Origin: Sporolactobacillus sp. THM7-7
Lineage (GTDB): Bacteria; Bacillota; Bacilli; Bacillales; Sporolactobacillaceae
Length of the DNA stretch: 64,000 nucleotides
Direction of reading: 5' to 3'
Assembly (NCBI RefSeq): GCF_004153225.1
Contig: NZ_SEMB01000012.1
Coordinates: 24,957 to 88,956, forward strand
The first letter of the stretch is position 1; each line of letters opens with the position of its first letter. Below are positions 27,640-36,703 of this stretch, in pieces. The notes beneath the pieces are model-generated. The model did not search any database. It saw only the letters and a program-made list of their open reading frames with translations, and was not told the origin of the DNA. The position numbers were made by a program, and so were the translations under genes.

Positions 27640-28294
27640 GGCGCTCTCCCTCCTTAACCACGTGCCCGCTTTTGATTTCAATGACATATTCGGCATAATC
27701 TCTGACGACAGCAGAAGAATGGGTAACCATGACGACGGTTTTTTTCTCTTGGCGGGCGTAGCCGGTCAATCGTTCCATGATAAAGCGGGTCGTCTCCTCA
27801 TCCAATGCGCTGGTCGGTTCGTCAAGCAGAAGGACGGGCGGATCGAGCAGCAGAATTCTCGCTAAGGAGACGCGCTGCTTTTCCCCGCCGGACAGTGATG
27901 CACTCTCCGCGTCGAGTCCCTTATTGAGACGAACCCGTTTCAGCATTTTTTCCAGGCGAGCGTCCGTGACGGGCGCCCGTCCGGCAAACCGAAGTCCGAT
28001 TATAAGATTGTCGCGGACAGTCCCCGGGAACATCACAGGTGTCTGTGAGAGCATAACGACGTTTCTCCGGAGTTCGATCGGATCCCAGTCATAGACGGAT
28101 CGACCGCTGATTTCGATGTCTCCGGAATCGGGACTGATCATATGGTTCAGCATCCGGAGCAATGTCGTTTTTCCGCTGCCGCTTTCTCCGACAATGCACG
28201 TTATTTTCCGCTGCGGTATCGCCAATTCATCGATAAATAAAATATGCCTGTATTTTAATTGGCGAATTTGAAATAGCGGTTGATTCACAAGCAT
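27626..28294 (-). CDS. fetA: ABC transporter ATP-binding protein, FetA family
   Basis: A 222-residue ATPase with Walker A GESGSGKTT near residue 35, signature LSGGEKQR near 138, and Walker B PPVLLLDEP near 155. It pairs with the FetB permease encoded next. Its ATG abuts the TGA of the upstream hydrolase gene with no gap, and the ribosome binding site aaaggg lies inside that gene, so translation is coupled to the hydrolase. Iron export is inferred from family, not shown. Confidence 0.87.
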   Translation of the reverse strand: MLVNQPLFQIRQLKYRHILFIDELAIPQRKITCIVGESGSGKTTLLRMLNHMISPDSGDIEISGRSVYDWDPIELRRNVVMLSQTPVMFPGTVRDNLIIGLRFAGRAPVTDARLEKMLKRVRLNKGLDAESASLSGGEKQRVSLARILLLDPPVLLLDEPTSALDEETTRFIMERLTGYARQEKKTVVMVTHSSAVVRDYAEYVIEIKSGHVVKEGERHDRR

Positions 28295-29182
28295 TCACCC
28301 TTTTGGCTGTATTCCCCAAAGAAATTGGGCGACTAGTTTGTCTACTTCTGGATTTTCATGCAGCCGGCTATGCTGCGCTTCCGGTCCGTAAACGATTTTC
28401 TCGGCATAGGAAGCGGGGTCGAAAAAATATTTGCCGAAAAAAGCACCGCGAATCGAGACGACGCCATCTCCATCCTTATGATTTTTCATGACCCCGGCGA
28501 TCGCCAGCACATTCAGATCTTTTTGAATCCGGCCGCGATTCTGATACAGGACGCTTTTTGTTTTCAATTGATCGATCGTGTAAGCCGAATCATCGAGCGG
28601 TCCGTCGATCCAGTCAAACGGCGCGGCAATCGCGACGTACTTTTCCGTGACGGGATAATGATTCGGGTTCTCGATACTTTCCAGATAATAGGTAAACGCC
28701 TTGCCGCCCATTGAGTGCGAGACGACATTCATTCGCGCGATTCCTTCACGGTTTTTGAGAATAGAGAAGGCGTGTCTCAGCCAGGTGCCCTGCCGCTGCA
28801 TCGACGCATGATTTTCCATAAAAATCACTTGAACAAGCGGCATGGCCTGATCGCGAATACGCCCGCTGATCATGACTTTGCCGTCCGGATCGATCCGGAC
28901 GACCATTGCTTTTTCCGGACCGTCGAAGCGGTGGGACAGGCGATCGAGCATGGTCCGGAAGGAACGCTCGCCCCCTTTCCATCCGTGAATGAAAACAGTA
29001 GGGACGTATTTTCCCCCTCGTTCCTGAACGGATGCCACCGCCTGCCGGCCTTCGATCTGATCTGCCCCCAGATCGCCGTCCAAACTTGCACTTTTGCCCT
29101 TTTCCAGAAAATGTCCCGCGAGATAAAAAGAGACACCGAAAAGAAGGGCCGGCACAAACCATAACAGGATTGATTTTTTCAT
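28295..29182 (-). CDS. Alpha/beta hydrolase (DUF915 type), exported or membrane-anchored
   Basis: A 295-residue predicted lipase-like hydrolase. The first 25 residues (MKKSILLWFVPALLFGVSFY...) form a signal peptide or membrane anchor. The VFIHGW oxyanion motif is near residue 60, the nucleophile Ser lies in VSHSMGG near 155, and a late His follows in the QHSRLH stretch near 273. DUF915 proteins often sit on the outer face of the cell; substrates are not known. ATG 29182 has a gaggtg site and gives the signal-like N-terminus. Direct coupling to fetA suggests shared expression, perhaps an envelope or metal stress response, which is inference. Confidence 0.8.
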   Translation of the reverse strand: MKKSILLWFVPALLFGVSFYLAGHFLEKGKSASLDGDLGADQIEGRQAVASVQERGGKYVPTVFIHGWKGGERSFRTMLDRLSHRFDGPEKAMVVRIDPDGKVMISGRIRDQAMPLVQVIFMENHASMQRQGTWLRHAFSILKNREGIARMNVVSHSMGGKAFTYYLESIENPNHYPVTEKYVAIAAPFDWIDGPLDDSAYTIDQLKTKSVLYQNRGRIQKDLNVLAIAGVMKNHKDGDGVVSIRGAFFGKYFFDPASYAEKIVYGPEAQHSRLHENPEVDKLVAQFLWGIQPKG

Positions 29183-29290
29183 ACCTATACACCTCGCTGC
29201 TGCCATTTCCCATTCTACTATAAAAAGCAAAGCGGTAAAACGGGTTCACTCCAGCATTCCGTTTTTTCTCCGATTTTAAAAGTGGCCTTG

Positions 29291-29299
29291 TGCTATAAT
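29291..29299 (+). promoter_or_regulatory. Extended -10 promoter of the exonuclease gene
   Basis: TGC followed by TATAAT (29294-29299) lies 32 bases before the TTG start. No clear -35 box is present, as allowed for extended -10 promoters. Confidence 0.55.
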
Positions 29300-29331
29300 G
29301 ACAAAAGAAGTGACAGAAACGGGGAGATTTT

Positions 29332-30249
29332 TTGAAAAAAAGATCGAAACTCTTGCTTGTCGACGGCATGGCTCTTCTTTTCAGAGCCTTTTACGCAACC
29401 GCGCCAACCGGACAATTGATGCTTAATCAGAAGGGAATTCCGACAAATAGCGTTCAAGGGTATCTTCGCCACCTTCTTCTGGCGATAAAATATAGGCGAC
29501 CGACACACGTTGCAGTCTGCTGGGATATGGGAAAAAAGACGTTTCGCCATGCTTTGTTCGACGGTTATAAGGCCAATCGCCCGGCACCGCCGGTTGAGTT
29601 GATTCCTCAGTTTGACCTTGCGAGAGAGATGACGGATGCGTTTCAGATCCCGAATATCGGCGTAGAGGGCTATGAGGCGGACGACTGCATCGGTACGGTG
29701 GCCGGAAAAATACGGGACATCGCGGATGTTTCGATTGTAACGGGCGACCGTGATTTGCTGCAGCTGCTCGATCAGCATACCGGTGTGGATCTCCTGCAAA
29801 AGGGATATGGCCGTTATCGAAGCTATACAAGGCACGCATTCATCGAAAAGTACGGCGTAACGCCGAGGCAGTTTATTGAGGTCAAGGCGCTGATGGGCGA
29901 CTCAAGCGACGGATATCCGGGGGTTCGGGGTATCGGTGAGAAAACGGCACTAAAATTGATCCGGCAATTTGGCTCGATTGACCGAGTGCTTGAACATCTC
30001 GACCTGCTTCCGAATGGTCAGCGGAAAAAAGTTGCCGCGGATGTGGACATGCTCCGGCTCTCCAGACGTCTGGCCGAGATTCAGTGCGATGTTCCGGTGG
30101 ATTTCTCACTGAAGGGTGCGGCTTATGACGGCATTCCGGACAGTTTTTTTGAGAAGCTTCGCGTGCACGGGATGAGAATGGTTCAATATGATCTCGCCCG
30201 CATGACGTGGCCGGGGGAAACGGATGCATTCGGCAAAACATCGTCGTAA
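29332..30249 (+). CDS. ypcP: 5'-3' exonuclease (YpcP type)
   Basis: A 305-residue nuclease resembling the 5'-nuclease domain of DNA polymerase I but without polymerase parts. Acidic metal ligands are visible in LVDGMALLFRAF near residue 9, CWDMGKKTFRH near 63, VEGYEADDCIGT near 110, and VTGDRDLLQL near 134. A helix-hairpin-helix (GVRGIGEKTALKL) is near 200. B. subtilis YpcP helps remove RNA primers. The start TTG 29332 has a cggggaga site. It is divergent from the hydrolase operon. Confidence 0.92.
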   Translation: MKKRSKLLLVDGMALLFRAFYATAPTGQLMLNQKGIPTNSVQGYLRHLLLAIKYRRPTHVAVCWDMGKKTFRHALFDGYKANRPAPPVELIPQFDLAREMTDAFQIPNIGVEGYEADDCIGTVAGKIRDIADVSIVTGDRDLLQLLDQHTGVDLLQKGYGRYRSYTRHAFIEKYGVTPRQFIEVKALMGDSSDGYPGVRGIGEKTALKLIRQFGSIDRVLEHLDLLPNGQRKKVAADVDMLRLSRRLAEIQCDVPVDFSLKGAAYDGIPDSFFEKLRVHGMRMVQYDLARMTWPGETDAFGKTSS

Positions 30250-30282
30250 CGGCCGATGAACAAGTGCGGCATGTGGAAAGAC

Positions 30283-30308
30283 AGGGGCCGGTTCCAGGGG
30301 CCGGTTCC
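30283..30308. repeat. Tandem 2 x 13-base repeat
   Basis: AGGGGCCGGTTCC occurs twice in tandem with no gap, in the 120-base space between two convergent genes. No role can be assigned. Confidence 0.7.
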
Positions 30309-30369
30309 GCTAAGAAATCCGCTTTCCAGCCTCTCTTGGACGCATGAATGCAAAGCGAATGAACAGCCG

Positions 30370-31209
30370 TTACCCCTCAAGCGCCCGTTCGACAGCCGCC
30401 CCGTATCCTTCCCCGAACATATTGAGGTGGCAGAGGAGATAATAAAGTTGATACCAGGGCATACGTTCCTGCCAACCGGGATCGAGCGGATAATCGCTCA
30501 GATAAGCCTGATAGAAGTCGGGCCGGAATCCCCCGAAGAGACGCGACATGGCGATGTCCATCTCACGGTTTCCGAAAAAGATCGACGGATCGATGAGCAC
30601 TGGTTCGCCTTCATCCGCAAACATCACATTGCCGCTCCAGAGATCGCCGTGCAAGAGGCTGGGCGTGACTTCTAGATCCCGGTATGTTTCCTTGATTAAT
30701 TCAGATAATCGTTCGAATTTTTTTTCCCGGCGGAGATTCCAGCGGCCGCGTTTTTTGGCAATCTCAATTTGGGGGGTAAGGCGCCATCTGAGGTAGAAAG
30801 CCGCCCAATCGGTCTCCCACTCGTTGTACTGGGGCAGCTGCCCGGCAAAGTTATTTGCGTCGAATCCGAATGCGGAAGCTGTGATTCGATGGACGCGAGC
30901 CAATGCCTGGCCTAATTTCCGGTCATTGCGGCGGGATGAACGCGCGATCCATTGCAAAATCAGATAGTCTTTGCCGCCGATCTCTCCGACCGCGATCACT
31001 CGCGGCGTGCGGGCTGCTTTGCCGATCCATTTCAGCCCACGGGCTTCCTGAGTGAAAAAGTTCCCTTCGGTGTGCTGATGCACTTTTAAAAAATACCGGC
31101 TGTCTCTGGAATCGAGGGCAAAAGCTTCGTTAATGTCTCCGCCGGGGACGGCCGTGATTCGGTTGATCGGTTGAATCGGCAAAGATTGAAACCAATCGTC
31201 AGTCAGCAT
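30370..31209 (-). CDS. Fructosamine kinase-like phosphotransferase
   Basis: A 279-residue protein of the fructosamine-3-kinase / ketosamine kinase family, which phosphorylates sugars attached to amines and so repairs glycated molecules. The N-terminal lobe has GGDINEAFAL and YFLKVHQH near residues 24-45. The catalytic loop LLHGDLWSGN is near residue 185 and the metal-binding IDPS near 210, as in aminoglycoside-phosphotransferase-like kinases. The start ATG 31209 follows aaagga. It stands alone, convergent with the exonuclease gene. Confidence 0.85.
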   Translation of the reverse strand: MLTDDWFQSLPIQPINRITAVPGGDINEAFALDSRDSRYFLKVHQHTEGNFFTQEARGLKWIGKAARTPRVIAVGEIGGKDYLILQWIARSSRRNDRKLGQALARVHRITASAFGFDANNFAGQLPQYNEWETDWAAFYLRWRLTPQIEIAKKRGRWNLRREKKFERLSELIKETYRDLEVTPSLLHGDLWSGNVMFADEGEPVLIDPSIFFGNREMDIAMSRLFGGFRPDFYQAYLSDYPLDPGWQERMPWYQLYYLLCHLNMFGEGYGAAVERALEG

Positions 31210-31440
31210 TCGTAACTTTCCTTTCTTTTCGGTTATTTATGTTTTTTTCTACATAGAGCCTGTCAGGCGATACATAAGCCATAAGCCCTTTTTAATCTGT
31301 TAAGAGCGATAAAAATTTCTGGTCTTTAACACAAGCAAAACAAAACTTTGGCTGTGTCAAAGACTTATCGTCGGCCAGTTTTCCTTCATTATAAAACAAT
31401 CAGAACAGGAAGAAAAATGCAGAGATCGAGGTGCTTTTTA

Positions 31441-32571
31441 TTGGAAAAAATTGTTGTGATCGGCGGCGGTATCACCGGGATTACGGCGGCTTACACATTA
31501 GCTAAAGCCGGACGTCGCGTAACCGTGATTGACCGTCTGGATGCGGGACAGGCGACTGATGCGGCTGCAGGCATCATCTGTCCGTGGCTGTCTAAGCGCC
31601 GGAACAGGAAATGGTACGCCCTGGCCAAAAACGGCGCCCGCTTCTATGAGAGACTTGTCCATGATCTGTCCAGGGACATCGCGACTGAGACCGGTTATAA
31701 AAAAGTGGGTGCGCTCGCCGTGCGGAAAAGTTCGGCGGCGCTGGACGAATTGGCGGAAAAAGCGTTGGAGCGCCGCAAGGAAGCCCCCGAAATTGGAGAA
31801 GTGGAAGCCCTGACATCGGAAGAAGCGAAAAAGCGTTTTCCGCTCATCGGCGAAGGATTCGGCGGGGTATATGTCTCCGGCGGCGCCCGTGTCGACGGAC
31901 GGGCGCTTCGCACGGCGCTCGAAAAAGGGGCGGGCCGTTACGGCGCCGAATACAGACGCGACTCGGCAGCGCTGCATACGATCGCCGACCGGGTCGACGG
32001 CGTTGTCTGCCGGTCATCGGGCACGTACATACGCGCGGATCATATTATTCTGGCCGCCGGCGCCTGGGTGAAGAGCATTCTTGAGTCTGTCGGATTGACA
32101 GCGGATGTTTCGCCTCAAAAGGGGCAGCTGCTTCATGTGCGCCTGCGCCATGGACAGACGGACCGCTGGCCGGTTCTTCTTCCACCGGGCGCTCACGACA
32201 TCGTTCCGTTTGACCGAGGACGTCTTGTGATTGGTTCCACCCATGAAGCACCGGAAAACGGCTTTGATCTTCGGCCGACCGTTGGCGGCGTCGCCGAAGT
32301 GCTGACGGAAGCATTGAAGATTGCGCCGGAGATCGGCGACGCGACGATCACCGATATCCGTGTCGGCACGCGGCCTTACACATCGGACTTTTCTCCATTT
32401 ATCGGACGGGTTCCCGGCCAGTCCTCGCTCTGGGCGGTCAACGGGCTGGGTTCGTCGGGACTGACTTCAGGACCGTTCGCCGGATGGCTTCTCGCGAAAG
32501 AGGTGCTCGGCGAAAAGGTCGCTTTTTCTCTCGAACCATATGATCCGGCCAAGCATATCTATACGGCCTGA
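31441..32571 (+). CDS. FAD-dependent amino acid oxidase-like oxidoreductase (DadA/ThiO type)
   Basis: A 376-residue flavoprotein with the dinucleotide-binding motif VVIGGGITGITAAYTLAKAG at residues 5-24, the DAO-type middle (ILAAGAWVKSIL near 202), and the closing pattern RVGTRPYTSDFSPFIG near 308. It probably oxidises an amino acid or amine; the substrate cannot be told from sequence. The start TTG 31441 has gaggtg eight bases upstream and gives the standard N-terminus; the frame to the left (to 31348) is likely leader. A terminator follows. Confidence 0.85.
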   Translation: MEKIVVIGGGITGITAAYTLAKAGRRVTVIDRLDAGQATDAAAGIICPWLSKRRNRKWYALAKNGARFYERLVHDLSRDIATETGYKKVGALAVRKSSAALDELAEKALERRKEAPEIGEVEALTSEEAKKRFPLIGEGFGGVYVSGGARVDGRALRTALEKGAGRYGAEYRRDSAALHTIADRVDGVVCRSSGTYIRADHIILAAGAWVKSILESVGLTADVSPQKGQLLHVRLRHGQTDRWPVLLPPGAHDIVPFDRGRLVIGSTHEAPENGFDLRPTVGGVAEVLTEALKIAPEIGDATITDIRVGTRPYTSDFSPFIGRVPGQSSLWAVNGLGSSGLTSGPFAGWLLAKEVLGEKVAFSLEPYDPAKHIYTA

Positions 32572-32621
32572 TCCGCTTCAAAAAAATGAAAAATATATTT
32601 ATGAATGATCGCAAAAATGTG

Positions 32622-32656
32622 GACGCTATCGATGAAGGAGATAGCGTCTTTTTTGT
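32622..32656 (+). terminator. Rho-independent terminator after the FAD oxidoreductase
   Basis: gacgctatc (32622-32630) pairs with gatagcgtc (32640-32648), followed by TTTTTTGT. Confidence 0.9.
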
Positions 32657-32879
32657 AGAATTATATAGTTAAAGAAAATCTGGCAAAGGGGGCTTCGGGC
32701 GCCGGCCCAACCTGGTTAGGGCGACCGGACGGACGTGTCGTCGAACGAGCCGCAAGATATAGGGATTCGTTCGGCTACTTAAACGATTATCCACTGAATT
32801 TTATACGTATCGATAGCAAAAAATAATCAGTTTGAACATCCACAAAAAATCCTCTAAAAGCGGTAAAGGGCGTGAAGAC
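32657..32879 (+). other. Leader region of the glg operon
   Basis: The rest of the 308-base gap before glgB has no gene. It contains a GC-rich palindromic patch (near 32697-32708) and a hairpin cgaacga (32742-32748) / tcgttcg (32767-32773). A promoter must lie here but I could not place a convincing one. Confidence 0.4.
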
Positions 32880-34835
32880 ATGATAGATATCGAAAAAATG
32901 CCTCTGCCATCTCCAAGCGATGTTGATCTGTATTTATTTCATGAAGGCACCCTTTATGAAGGGTATAAGACGTTTGGTGCTCATTTTGAGGAAATCGGGT
33001 CAGCTAAGGGATTTCGTTTTACGGTATGGGCCCCTCATGCGCGAAGCGTCTCGGTGGTTGGCGACTTTAATCAGTGGACGGCCGGCGAGACGCCGATGCA
33101 TCCAATCAAACAATCCGGCGTCTGGACCTGTTTCATACCTGAATTGGGGGAGGGGGAGCGGTACAAGTTCGCGATCGAGTCCCCGTCCGGTTCCATCGCG
33201 CTGAAAACAGATCCATTCGCCTTTTATGCCGAGAGGCGCCCACGCACCGCTTCCCTGACGTGCCGTCTCAATCGGTATCGATGGCGGGACCGAAGATGGT
33301 TAAGGGCCCGGGACAAATGCGATCCCTATCATCGGGCATTGTCGATCTATGAGTGTCATCTGGCTTCCTGGAGAAAAAAGAAAGACGGATCGCTGTATTC
33401 GTATCGCGAATTGTCGGAGATACTGGTCGACTATGTCGCTCGGCGCGGATTCACCCATATCGAACTGATGCCGATCATGGAACATCCGTATGATCGTTCG
33501 TGGGGTTATCAGATTACCGGCTACTACGCGCCGACAAGCCGCTTCGGTAGTCCGGAAGATTTTATGTACTTTGTCGACAGCTGCCATGCCCGCGGCATCG
33601 GAGTCATCCTGGACTGGACGCCGGTCCATTTTTGCAAAGATGCACACGGACTCGGACGCTTCGACGGGACGCCGCTGTATGAACCGGCTGATCCGATACT
33701 AGCCGAGCGCCGCCAGTGGGGCACTTATAATTTTGATTTTGCAAAAAACGAAGTATCCAGTTTTCTCATCTCTAACGCCCGTTTCTGGATGGATGTCTAT
33801 CACGTCGACGGGTTCCGGGTCGATGCGGTGTCGACGTTGATTTATTTAAATCACAATCATGATGTGCCGGCTGTTTTGAAAAACGAAGCGGGCGGGGAGG
33901 AGAACCTGAAGGCCATTGATTTCATAAAAAAGCTCAACAAAGCCGTTTTCGCCAAATTCCCCGGCGCTTTGATGATGGCGGAAGAGGCGACGGATTATCC
34001 GCTCGTAACAGCGCCTGTTCAGGACGGAGGACTCGGGTTCAACTACAAATGGAATATGGGATGGACACACGATGTTTTGCGCTACATGGCGGATGAGCCG
34101 GGCGAAAGACAGTATCATCATGACCGGCTCACTTTCTCCCTTATCTACGCTTATTCGGAAAATTTTATCCTCCCCTTTTCACATGACGAACTCGTATACG
34201 GGAAACGGTCGCTGCTCAATAAAATGCCCGGGGACATGTGGCAGAAATTCGCAAATCTGCGCTTGCTGTACGGTTATTTCATGATGCACCCGGGGAAAAA
34301 ACTGCAGTTTATGGGGAGCGAGTTTGCTCAGTTCGATGAATGGAAAGATACAATGCAGCTGGATTGGCCGCTTATTGACGTCTTTGAGACGCATCGGTCC
34401 TTTTATCGCTATTCGGACGCACTGAACCATTTTTATCGGAATACATCATGCCTCTGGCGTCTGGACCATGAGCCGGAAGGCTTTGAATGGATCGATCCGA
34501 ATAATCGGCGGCAAAGTATTCTCGTCTTTATGAGAAAGGGAAAGCGCAAAGGCGATTACTGCCTCGTCGTCTGTAATTTCACGTCCAGAGTCTACCATGG
34601 ATTCCGTATCGGCGCTCCTTCGGCTGGGAAGTATCTTGAAATGTTTAACAGCGACGCATCGGTATTCGGCGGATCAGGGCAGTGCAACGCCGAACCTGTG
34701 CCTTCCATTCCGGAACCTTATCATAACCAGCGTTTCAGTATGGAAATCACGGTTCCCCCTCTCGGCATCGCCGTGTTCATGAAACAAACAAAGAAGCGGA
34801 GAACGGGTACGGCATATACAGAGATACAAAAATGA
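32880..34835 (+). CDS. glgB: 1,4-alpha-glucan branching enzyme
   Basis: A 651-residue GH13 enzyme that adds alpha-1,6 branches to glycogen. An N-terminal carbohydrate-binding beta domain (about residues 20-120, with FRFTVWAPHARSVSVVGDFN) precedes the catalytic barrel. The triad is visible as Asp315 (GFRVDAVS), Glu368 (MAEEATDYP) and Asp436 (SHDELVYGK). The start ATG 32880 follows aaaggg; the in-frame codons back to 32832 lack a site. It is first in the glg cluster, immediately ahead of glgA. Confidence 0.96.
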   Translation: MIDIEKMPLPSPSDVDLYLFHEGTLYEGYKTFGAHFEEIGSAKGFRFTVWAPHARSVSVVGDFNQWTAGETPMHPIKQSGVWTCFIPELGEGERYKFAIESPSGSIALKTDPFAFYAERRPRTASLTCRLNRYRWRDRRWLRARDKCDPYHRALSIYECHLASWRKKKDGSLYSYRELSEILVDYVARRGFTHIELMPIMEHPYDRSWGYQITGYYAPTSRFGSPEDFMYFVDSCHARGIGVILDWTPVHFCKDAHGLGRFDGTPLYEPADPILAERRQWGTYNFDFAKNEVSSFLISNARFWMDVYHVDGFRVDAVSTLIYLNHNHDVPAVLKNEAGGEENLKAIDFIKKLNKAVFAKFPGALMMAEEATDYPLVTAPVQDGGLGFNYKWNMGWTHDVLRYMADEPGERQYHHDRLTFSLIYAYSENFILPFSHDELVYGKRSLLNKMPGDMWQKFANLRLLYGYFMMHPGKKLQFMGSEFAQFDEWKDTMQLDWPLIDVFETHRSFYRYSDALNHFYRNTSCLWRLDHEPEGFEWIDPNNRRQSILVFMRKGKRKGDYCLVVCNFTSRVYHGFRIGAPSAGKYLEMFNSDASVFGGSGQCNAEPVPSIPEPYHNQRFSMEITVPPLGIAVFMKQTKKRRTGTAYTEIQK

Positions 34836-34876
34836 ACGATTCCTGCATCCGGCGGGTCTTGAGGAGGAGAAGAACG

Positions 34877-36301
34877 ATGCATGTGCTTTTTGCGGCTTCT
34901 GAATGTGCGCCTTTTGTGAAAACCGGGGGACTCGGTGATGTTATCGGAGCATTGCCGAAAGCGCTGCTGAAAAAACAGATACGGGTCAGCGTTATCCTTC
35001 CGAAATATGCGGACATCCCGGACAGTTATCAGCGAAGAATGGCGCATCTTACCCATTTCTTTGTTCCGGTCGGCTGGAGAAACCAATATTGCGGGATCGA
35101 ATATCTCGAGGAAGAAGGAATCCGTTATTATTTTCTAGATAATGAATATTATTTTAAAAGACACGGCAGTTACGGTTATTTTGATGACGGGGAAAGATTC
35201 GCTTATTTTTCCCGGGCCGTTCTGGAAGCTTTGCCTCGCCTGACCGACAGGCCGGACGTCATCCATTGCCATGACTGGCAGACGGGACCGATTTGCGTAT
35301 TGCTCAGGAGTCATTGCGCGATCCATCCGTTTTATCAGCCGATCAAAACGGTGTTTACGATTCATAATCTACAGTATCAGGGCGTCTTTCCGAAGTCGGT
35401 TTTATCCGACTTGCTCGACTTGAGTGATCGTTACTTTCAGATGAACGGGCTTGAGTTCTATGGCGGAGTCAGCTATATGAAAGCCGGGCTGGCTTATGCC
35501 GACATCTTGACGACGGTCAGTCAGACGTATGCGCAAGAAATCCAAATGCCTTATTTTGGAGAGCGTATGGACGGATTTTTAAGACGGCGCAGCGGCAGCC
35601 TGAGCGGTATCGTGAACGGCATCGACCGGGAGCTTTATAATCCAGCGACCGATCAGCAGATTTACGTTCCATTTGAAGAACCAGACGGCAAAAGAAAAAA
35701 CAAGATGGGTCTACAAAGGGAGATGAACCTGCCTGCTGACGAGCATCTTCCCATTGTTGGTATGATTACTCGTCTGACCGAGCAGAAAGGCATCGATTTA
35801 GTGCTGCACGTTTTTCACGAACTGATCCGTTTGCCGATTCAATTTGTCCTGCTTGGTACAGGAGAAAAACGTTACGAATCATCGCTTTCGAAATTGGCCC
35901 GACAGTATCCGGACAGCGTCTCGGTCAATCTTTTTTTCGACGAGAGGCTGGCAAGAAAAATTTACGCCGGATCCGACTTGTTCCTGATGCCTTCGAAGTT
36001 TGAACCGTGCGGAATCGGCCAGCTCTTGGCGATGCGGTACGGCAGTCTGCCGATTGTCCGGGAGACCGGAGGACTAAAGGATACGGTGATGCCCTATAAT
36101 GAGTTCAGCGATGAAGGGTACGGCTTCAGTTTCACAAACTACAATGCCCATGATCTGCTCTATACCGTGGAGCGGGCCCTCGGCTTTTACCGCCTGCCGG
36201 ATAAATGGAGGGATCTTGTCAGGCGAGCGATGCACCGAAATTTCGGCTGGGAGCAGTCGGCCGAGGCCTATAAAAATCTATATGCCTCTTTGTTCATATA
36301 G
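34877..36301 (+). CDS. glgA: Glycogen synthase (ADP-glucose)
   Basis: A 474-residue GT5 glycosyltransferase extending glycogen chains. The ADP-glucose-binding KTGGLGDV motif is at residues 15-22, and the C-terminal lobe shows PSKFEPCGIGQL near 372 and ETGGLKDTV near 396. ATG 34877 follows gaggagga at good spacing; ATG 34832 would add 15 residues overlapping the glgB stop. In B. subtilis glgA follows glgC and glgD; here it comes second, after glgB. Confidence 0.96.
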   Translation: MHVLFAASECAPFVKTGGLGDVIGALPKALLKKQIRVSVILPKYADIPDSYQRRMAHLTHFFVPVGWRNQYCGIEYLEEEGIRYYFLDNEYYFKRHGSYGYFDDGERFAYFSRAVLEALPRLTDRPDVIHCHDWQTGPICVLLRSHCAIHPFYQPIKTVFTIHNLQYQGVFPKSVLSDLLDLSDRYFQMNGLEFYGGVSYMKAGLAYADILTTVSQTYAQEIQMPYFGERMDGFLRRRSGSLSGIVNGIDRELYNPATDQQIYVPFEEPDGKRKNKMGLQREMNLPADEHLPIVGMITRLTEQKGIDLVLHVFHELIRLPIQFVLLGTGEKRYESSLSKLARQYPDSVSVNLFFDERLARKIYAGSDLFLMPSKFEPCGIGQLLAMRYGSLPIVRETGGLKDTVMPYNEFSDEGYGFSFTNYNAHDLLYTVERALGFYRLPDKWRDLVRRAMHRNFGWEQSAEAYKNLYASLFI

Positions 36302-36579
36302 CAATTTTTAAAACATTCAACGAATGATTGCGAGAAACAAGATAAATTTTTAAACTTAACGGTTTCTCTGATTTGTGCATTTAATATGATGATTTTTATC
36401 TATACTTAAATGAAAAACGGGTATTTAAAAGATAGAGGGGAGTCTTGTCGTCCATTTCTGCATTTTTCATCCGTTAAGAAATAAAAAAATGATCAGATGA
36501 AGCATAAGAAATACAAATGGATCGGCCGACGATCGGCCGACGTCCAAGACTTGTCCCAATTTTCCTTAAAATAGTCATG
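36302..36579 (+). other. Intergenic region between glgA and glgC
   Basis: This AT-rich part of a 402-base gap has no convincing gene. It contains a possible 10-codon leader peptide (TTG 36446, after agaggggag) and a doubled GC-rich palindrome ATCGGCCGACG at about 36521-36541. The gap continues with a cre site at 36580-36593. A small hydrophobic frame at 36517-36702 ends two bases before the glgC ATG, but its amino acid pattern is not convincing. Confidence 0.4.
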
Positions 36580-36593
36580 TGTAAGCGTTTACT
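36580..36593 (+). promoter_or_regulatory. CcpA-binding cre site upstream of glgC
   Basis: TGTAAGCGTTTACT matches the published catabolite-responsive element consensus TGWAARCGYTWNCW at every position and is almost a perfect palindrome. It lies 110 bases ahead of glgC. CcpA binding here would tie glycogen precursor synthesis to carbon supply; whether it represses or activates depends on the promoter, which I could not place. Confidence 0.75.
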
Positions 36594-36703
36594 GCATGTC
36601 CTTTTTTTCTTTTCCATATTTTTTCAGCATGCCGGGTACATTCCATTAAGCTGGGGAGGTGAAAGGAAAGCGGGGGCTCGCTCCGTGCCTTTTCCTGATT
36701 AAG

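Noticed and set aside
36517-36702. 61-codon hydrophobic frame ahead of glgC
   Set aside because: It runs across the GC-rich palindrome and the cre site and has no clear ribosome site; kept only as a remark.
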